Source: Phycisphaerae bacterium (GTDB lineage: Bacteria > Planctomycetota > Phycisphaerae > Sedimentisphaerales > UBA12454). From it: 62,031 nucleotides of DNA. Under the pieces are notes generated by a model that saw only the letters and a list, made by a program, of their open reading frames with translations, made no database searches and was not told where the DNA came from. Made by a program: the position numbers and the translations under genes. Position 1 is the first letter of the stretch; each line of letters begins with the position of its first letter. The DNA lies in NCBI GenBank assembly GCA_041652575.1, contig JBAZHC010000016.1, positions 1 to 62,031 of the forward strand, read 5' to 3'. Below, piece by piece: positions 60,201 through 62,031 of the stretch.

Positions 60201-62031
60201 CGAACGCGGCAACGGAATCTTATGTCTACGGAGCAGGCGGCGGTTTATACAGCTTTGCAACGCGGGCAGCCATCAAAGATTGTCACATTACAGAAAATAC
60301 ATCGAGCGGTTCCGGCGGCGGTATCTATATCGGCGGCGAAAGCGCAAATTATCCGCGAATCGTAAACTGTCTTATAACAAAGAACAGAGCCAACAGGGAC
60401 GGCGGCGGTATATCAACCAACTGGTTCGCTGCGACAACTGTCCGGAACTGTACAATAGCAGAAAATAGAGTTACATCGGCTGACTTCACCATAGCAAACG
60501 GCGGCGGTATCTATGGCTCATACGGAAGCACAACAGATGTGAATAACTCCATCCTCTGGGGCAATATCGCAAATGAAGGTTCGCAAATTGCCGTTGGAAG
60601 CGGCGATCCGGCTTTCCCGCTGATTTCTGATGTAAATATAACTTTCAGTGATATACAGGATCCCAACCAGACTGCGGCCTCTGCTCTGGATGTCGTAATA
60701 CTTATCGATACTACCGGAAGTATGGGCGGCGTTCTCGATTCAGTCAAAACTGCGGCGGCTGATATCGTGGACAGAATCGCTCAAAATACATCGGATTACA
60801 GAATCGCCGTTGTCGATTATCGCGACTTCCCGATAGCTCCTTACGGAGCACCAGGCATTGATTATACATCTAAAGATGATATAGAGTTTACGACGAACCG
60901 TACAGCGGTTCAGAACGCTATAAATGCCATTACGCTCGGCGCAGGAGCCGACTGGGAAGAATCCGTCTATTCTGCATTGATGCACTGCATAGACGCTAAT
61001 TCACTGGGCAATTGGCGAGTTGATGATAACGTAAAGAAAATTATAATTCTTATGGGAGACGCCCCGCCGCACGATCCTGAACCGAATACCGCTTATACAC
61101 TTAAAATTGTTACGGATGCGGCCAACGGCAAAAATATAAATATATATTCGATACTTACAGGCGGCGGTGTCGGCAACACAACCGCAACCTCTTATTTCAA
61201 AAGCCTGGCGGAAGATACCAGCGGCGTACTTATTGAAGCTCCGGACGCCAGTACATCTTCGGCTGCAGTTATACAGGCGATTGACCTGGCAACCCTTGAA
61301 TCTATGCCTGTTTATACAGAAAATGGCTGCATAATAAATCATTGGAATGCTGTCACGGGCTGGGATGACGTCAATAGTAATAATATTCATGAGGACCCGA
61401 ATTTCATATCCGGCTACTACCTGAGCCATATGGCTACAGACCAGTTAAAAGACAGCAACTGTATTGATGCAGGCAGTAGTAACGCTAACAAGATTTCCGT
61501 TCTGCCGGATACAAATATGGCTGATTATACAACTCGAATCGACGGCGTGTTCGATGCCAACAAAGTCGATATGGGTTATCATTACCCGTACGGTGTGATG
61601 AAGTATGAGATAACTGTAAAAATACTGCCGGATGCCAACTATCCGGGAATTCATGGTAGTATTACAGCCAACCCGAATAAGTTTATCTCTTACGATGCAA
61701 ATACGGCAACCTATACTTATAGATTCTATGCCGGCACTATTCCAACCTTAACGGCCGTACCCAATTTAGACTTCTATGTTAAGGGCTGGTATGACAAAAA
61801 TGACGCAAGAATTTCTATCGCAAAATCATTAACGTTTACGGCTGATTCAAACAACACATATTTTGTTCGTTTCAAACCGGCACGTACAATCTCTGTTTCC
61901 GGCGGCGGCGCAGCACTTACAAATGCTGTAGAAACGGCCGAGAACGGCGATACGCTAATAGTAGCGGCAGGAACTTACACCGGCGATATAGATATTGCCG
62001 GCAAACAACTTAAATTGTACGGCGTCAATCC
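54221..62031 (+). CDS. Giant secreted beta-helix repeat protein with VWA domain, 3' end outside window
   Basis: Open from ATG 54221 (AGGA 7 bases upstream) to the right edge, over 2,600 codons; an in-frame ATG at 54281 directly precedes the signal peptide (KLIFGLTLTLFLTTISTAA) and is the alternative. Residues are counted from 54221. First beta-helix about 40-300 (IQGAIDAV, NCIIKNNYADFGGAI). InlB-type bacterial repeats about 350-630 (LTTKADPNTAGTVNPNH, VEFKYQQWLLTTRVADGNG). Then modules starting near 635, 1538 and 2553. Each begins with a V-x-G-x-x-x-x-IQxAIDDAENGD-like segment and a Gly-rich beta-helix (GGNGGNGG runs). Where complete, it closes with VDMGFHY and a linker with YTYRLYEGMNLTLTAV and YFVRFKP. 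A von Willebrand A domain (about 2155-2358, MIDAS IDTTGSMGG) lies inside the module that starts at 1538. The C-terminus and any PEP-CTERM tail are not seen. Likely a surface protein; function unknown. Confidence 0.85.
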   Translation, partial: MINSKKIEGHSNLSGWSKFTMNTKLIFGLTLTLFLTTISTAAVYVPADYGTIQGAIDAVLDDGNEVIVADGTYYEYDLHFNGVLITVRSENGPANCIIDCQGNGRGFSFDNSETPATVVQGFTIINGSADFGGAIECFEASPTIDNCIIKNNYADFGGAIDCLNASPVIINCRITNNYSYYDGGAIECGSESRPEITNCLIADNTSDGYGGAIDNYGLSQPVIINCTIVNNTGDNGFGGIYSADASVVIRNSILWNNVDDIYGSAAATYSCVQDGIAGTENINTDPLFRTGPLGNYYLSQISAGQLANSDCINRGMELADVIFGPGHSFTTRTDNTPDISKVDMGFHYPYGGPTLQYKLTTKADPNTAGTVNPNHPAPGQDYKQYTEKLITATAAGNYKLLRWIDANTATYNPLVPATYHTTPGLNNTFVITLNTDKTVIAEFSPTATYKLASYVIGGNGSIVNVDPNYYPDPNNPGSYFIPKNIADPNNTPVTITALPNPGYIVKQWIKGHTANFNLNDPNTYTIIPGPVNPLTTTIDANTTITVEFKYQQWLLTTRVADGNGTLMPKRGYYPAGTTVQLVATPADGNRVESWTWTGTGTAGLAINPGWNCNTNSILMDGNKTVTVKFQPSTSKLIKVLGDIYGIQNAVNMANNGDTIKIYPGTYVGTGFTINKILTIVGDPEHPENVIIDCTDGAGSNYGFDLWGDPLNPLNPCTLNGVTIINSRVGGGTVVTSTIPGTHGWPTQSDHTNLDSMSVYGAAVSIHGDHIVRNCIIRDCAVLGGRAGDGTPGGDPNNPNTPAGGENGGNGGWGGNVGGAGIYVDFGNPKITNILIENCVAIGGNSGNGATGFSEQEDFFDPAAIYYPPGTSGVGGYGGNAMGAGIYISHASNAYLTDVTVRNCLAIAGNGGNGADGAVDVNGADAGLPGRVKGAGIHCGDHALAVLVNCVVEDCAAVGGIGGNGGNGGADFPNVAPAGNRIGGYGGLTTITAAGQGDPKLFSANGGAVFCDDDSNALFTNCSFTGNATYGSISGLGGIATYGGQSQPRQNYRVPSAGAGVFCSTGSISSFSKCLFENNITAYNEDYNDPNRLGLINVAGISNYAGEYTGEGGGLCLWGAANANINDCNFVQNSAPLGGGIYSLWSAIKITDSNIINNRSYSGGGVMTLESTGLISKSLVKGNTAGTVLSVNQDSGYAVYGTGGGIYALSSLIDINDTTVIENSSNNIGGGICFDGDWWPQPTLKPSIKNCLITDNNAVEGGGGIAAIYLAKPTIQNCTIADNSTTDANGIGGGLLASYLANVTVKDTILWGNSGNYGSQIALSSDNSDMPSSLTITYSDIDLSSSSMPIYLDDTRCSIVGLAQDIYNIWFVEGGTNIADNPNFVSGYYLSHTVTGQIIDSACIDAGSALAAAVGMDTYTNRLDGGLDSDMVDMGFHYRQAVPQHNITVRIIPDIDNPTVYGRILNEPNSIDSSYDPNTLTYTYRLYEGMNLTLTAVSDANEYIKGWYDQSDNLLVTTQSYSLTVSSDATYFVRFKPRRIIHVPGAYPYTNIQQAIDDAENGDIIIIHSGNYVGTGFMVYNKDITITSTNPDDPCAVARTIIDCAGENGGGILLYGTGSGTCTLNGLTIINGHTTAVPALDGDNPGDNGGDGGSHAGQALIVYGNHNVLNCVIRNAYAGGGAAGNGADGDEDSRNGGRGGEGGDAFGAGILVYYGSPIIKNCLVEDCQVIGGNGGNGGNGNNDSDGITSGAGGRGGYAGRAYGAGIACMDGTSPTFENCTVRNCQAIAGQAGDGGNTGKGMGMGAYGGLADADPQQDEPTNHSAYGGGIFVGKACNATFTNCTIENNITDGSVSGQGGESYNGVQTPPHRNLNVASYGAGIYCDESSYTKFVKCSIQDNNTTLHSNYYVGYGGGLAIVGGLYSELTDCNLSSNSSNVGGGFYSTDLQDLKIDNSSIVDNISYIGGGLFTIYGKSDISDSYIGRNIAEWYGEPDDPNAATESYVYGAGGGLYSFATRAAIKDCHITENTSSGSGGGIYIGGESANYPRIVNCLITKNRANRDGGGISTNWFAATTVRNCTIAENRVTSADFTIANGGGIYGSYGSTTDVNNSILWGNIANEGSQIAVGSGDPAFPLISDVNITFSDIQDPNQTAASALDVVILIDTTGSMGGVLDSVKTAAADIVDRIAQNTSDYRIAVVDYRDFPIAPYGAPGIDYTSKDDIEFTTNRTAVQNAINAITLGAGADWEESVYSALMHCIDANSLGNWRVDDNVKKIIILMGDAPPHDPEPNTAYTLKIVTDAANGKNINIYSILTGGGVGNTTATSYFKSLAEDTSGVLIEAPDASTSSAAVIQAIDLATLESMPVYTENGCIINHWNAVTGWDDVNSNNIHEDPNFISGYYLSHMATDQLKDSNCIDAGSSNANKISVLPDTNMADYTTRIDGVFDANKVDMGYHYPYGVMKYEITVKILPDANYPGIHGSITANPNKFISYDANTATYTYRFYAGTIPTLTAVPNLDFYVKGWYDKNDARISIAKSLTFTADSNNTYFVRFKPARTISVSGGGAALTNAVETAENGDTLIVAAGTYTGDIDIAGKQLKLYGVN
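58835..61876 (+). repeat. Large repeat module of giant protein carrying the VWA domain
   Basis: The module from residue 1538 to 2552 repeats the plan of 56122-58834. Matching segments include YPYTNIQQAIDDAENGD, SGYYLSH (both modules), DMVDMGFHY/KVDMGYHY and TYFVRFKP at the module ends. The VWA insertion (60683-61295) accounts for part of the greater length. Confidence 0.65.

Noticed and set aside
1..62031. tRNA, rRNA, CRISPR arrays or complete insertion sequences
   Set aside because: Searched by eye for cloverleaf T-loop motifs, spaced direct repeats and transposase motifs; none found that I could support.

Overview
The window is a bacterial chromosome segment of moderate GC. It carries about 50 genes, no rRNA, tRNA or CRISPR array that I can see, and no complete insertion sequence. 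The gene content points to Planctomycetota, probably the class Phycisphaerae (inference). The signs are two secreted proteins with PEP-CTERM sorting tails, an HAF-repeat protein, a giant beta-helix protein, a WD40 protein with the LRGWEWYYLW motif of planctomycete proteins, and the LL-diaminopimelate aminotransferase (DapL) route to lysine.

Layout. 1-6430 (minus): a nucleotide-sugar operon. WbpA, WbpB, WbpE and WbpD homologs plus a UDP-GlcNAc 2-epimerase family gene would convert UDP-GlcNAc to a 2,3-diacetamido-uronic acid, and two extended-SDR epimerases precede them. 6431-7726: a repeat-rich spacer and an HNH-AP2 endonuclease. 7840-10205: a phosphoketolase broken by one missing base. 10194-17884 (minus): a YfhO-like membrane protein, a double-domain PTPS/QueD homolog with FolE, PepA, a DUF502 protein, two tiny ORFs and prfB with its programmed frameshift. 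18151-21122 (plus): aldo/keto reductase, purB, pyrE. 21124-28585 (minus): a TPR membrane protein, separate coaB and coaC, rpoZ, gmk, yicC, secG, tpiA, pheA. 28906-29889: HAF PEP-CTERM protein. 29958-37474 (minus): yihY, a large AsmA-like protein, and the rpsB-tsf-pyrH-frr cluster. 37726-40491 (plus): a papain-like PEP-CTERM protein and a sigma-region-2/transmembrane fusion. Then bioF, a rhomboid protease, a WD40-ankyrin lipoprotein, an ECF sigma/anti-sigma-like/coiled-coil trio, mtfA, lgt, panD, panC, a FolK-deoxynucleoside kinase fusion and dapL. From 54221 to the right edge runs one open frame of more than 2,600 codons for a secreted beta-helix protein with a von Willebrand A domain set inside one repeat module.

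The most unusual theme is that small hairpin repeats of several families have been absorbed into genes. They encode extra loops in WbpE, PTPS, CoaB and FolK, the N-terminus of an epimerase and the C-terminus of PepA, and one sits on the stop codon of prfB. One family has a clear design: arms of AGC plus three octamers of the form CACNAAGN, inverted around an AT-rich loop.

Limits: all assignments come from reading the sequence by eye and from remembered family motifs. No database search was run.
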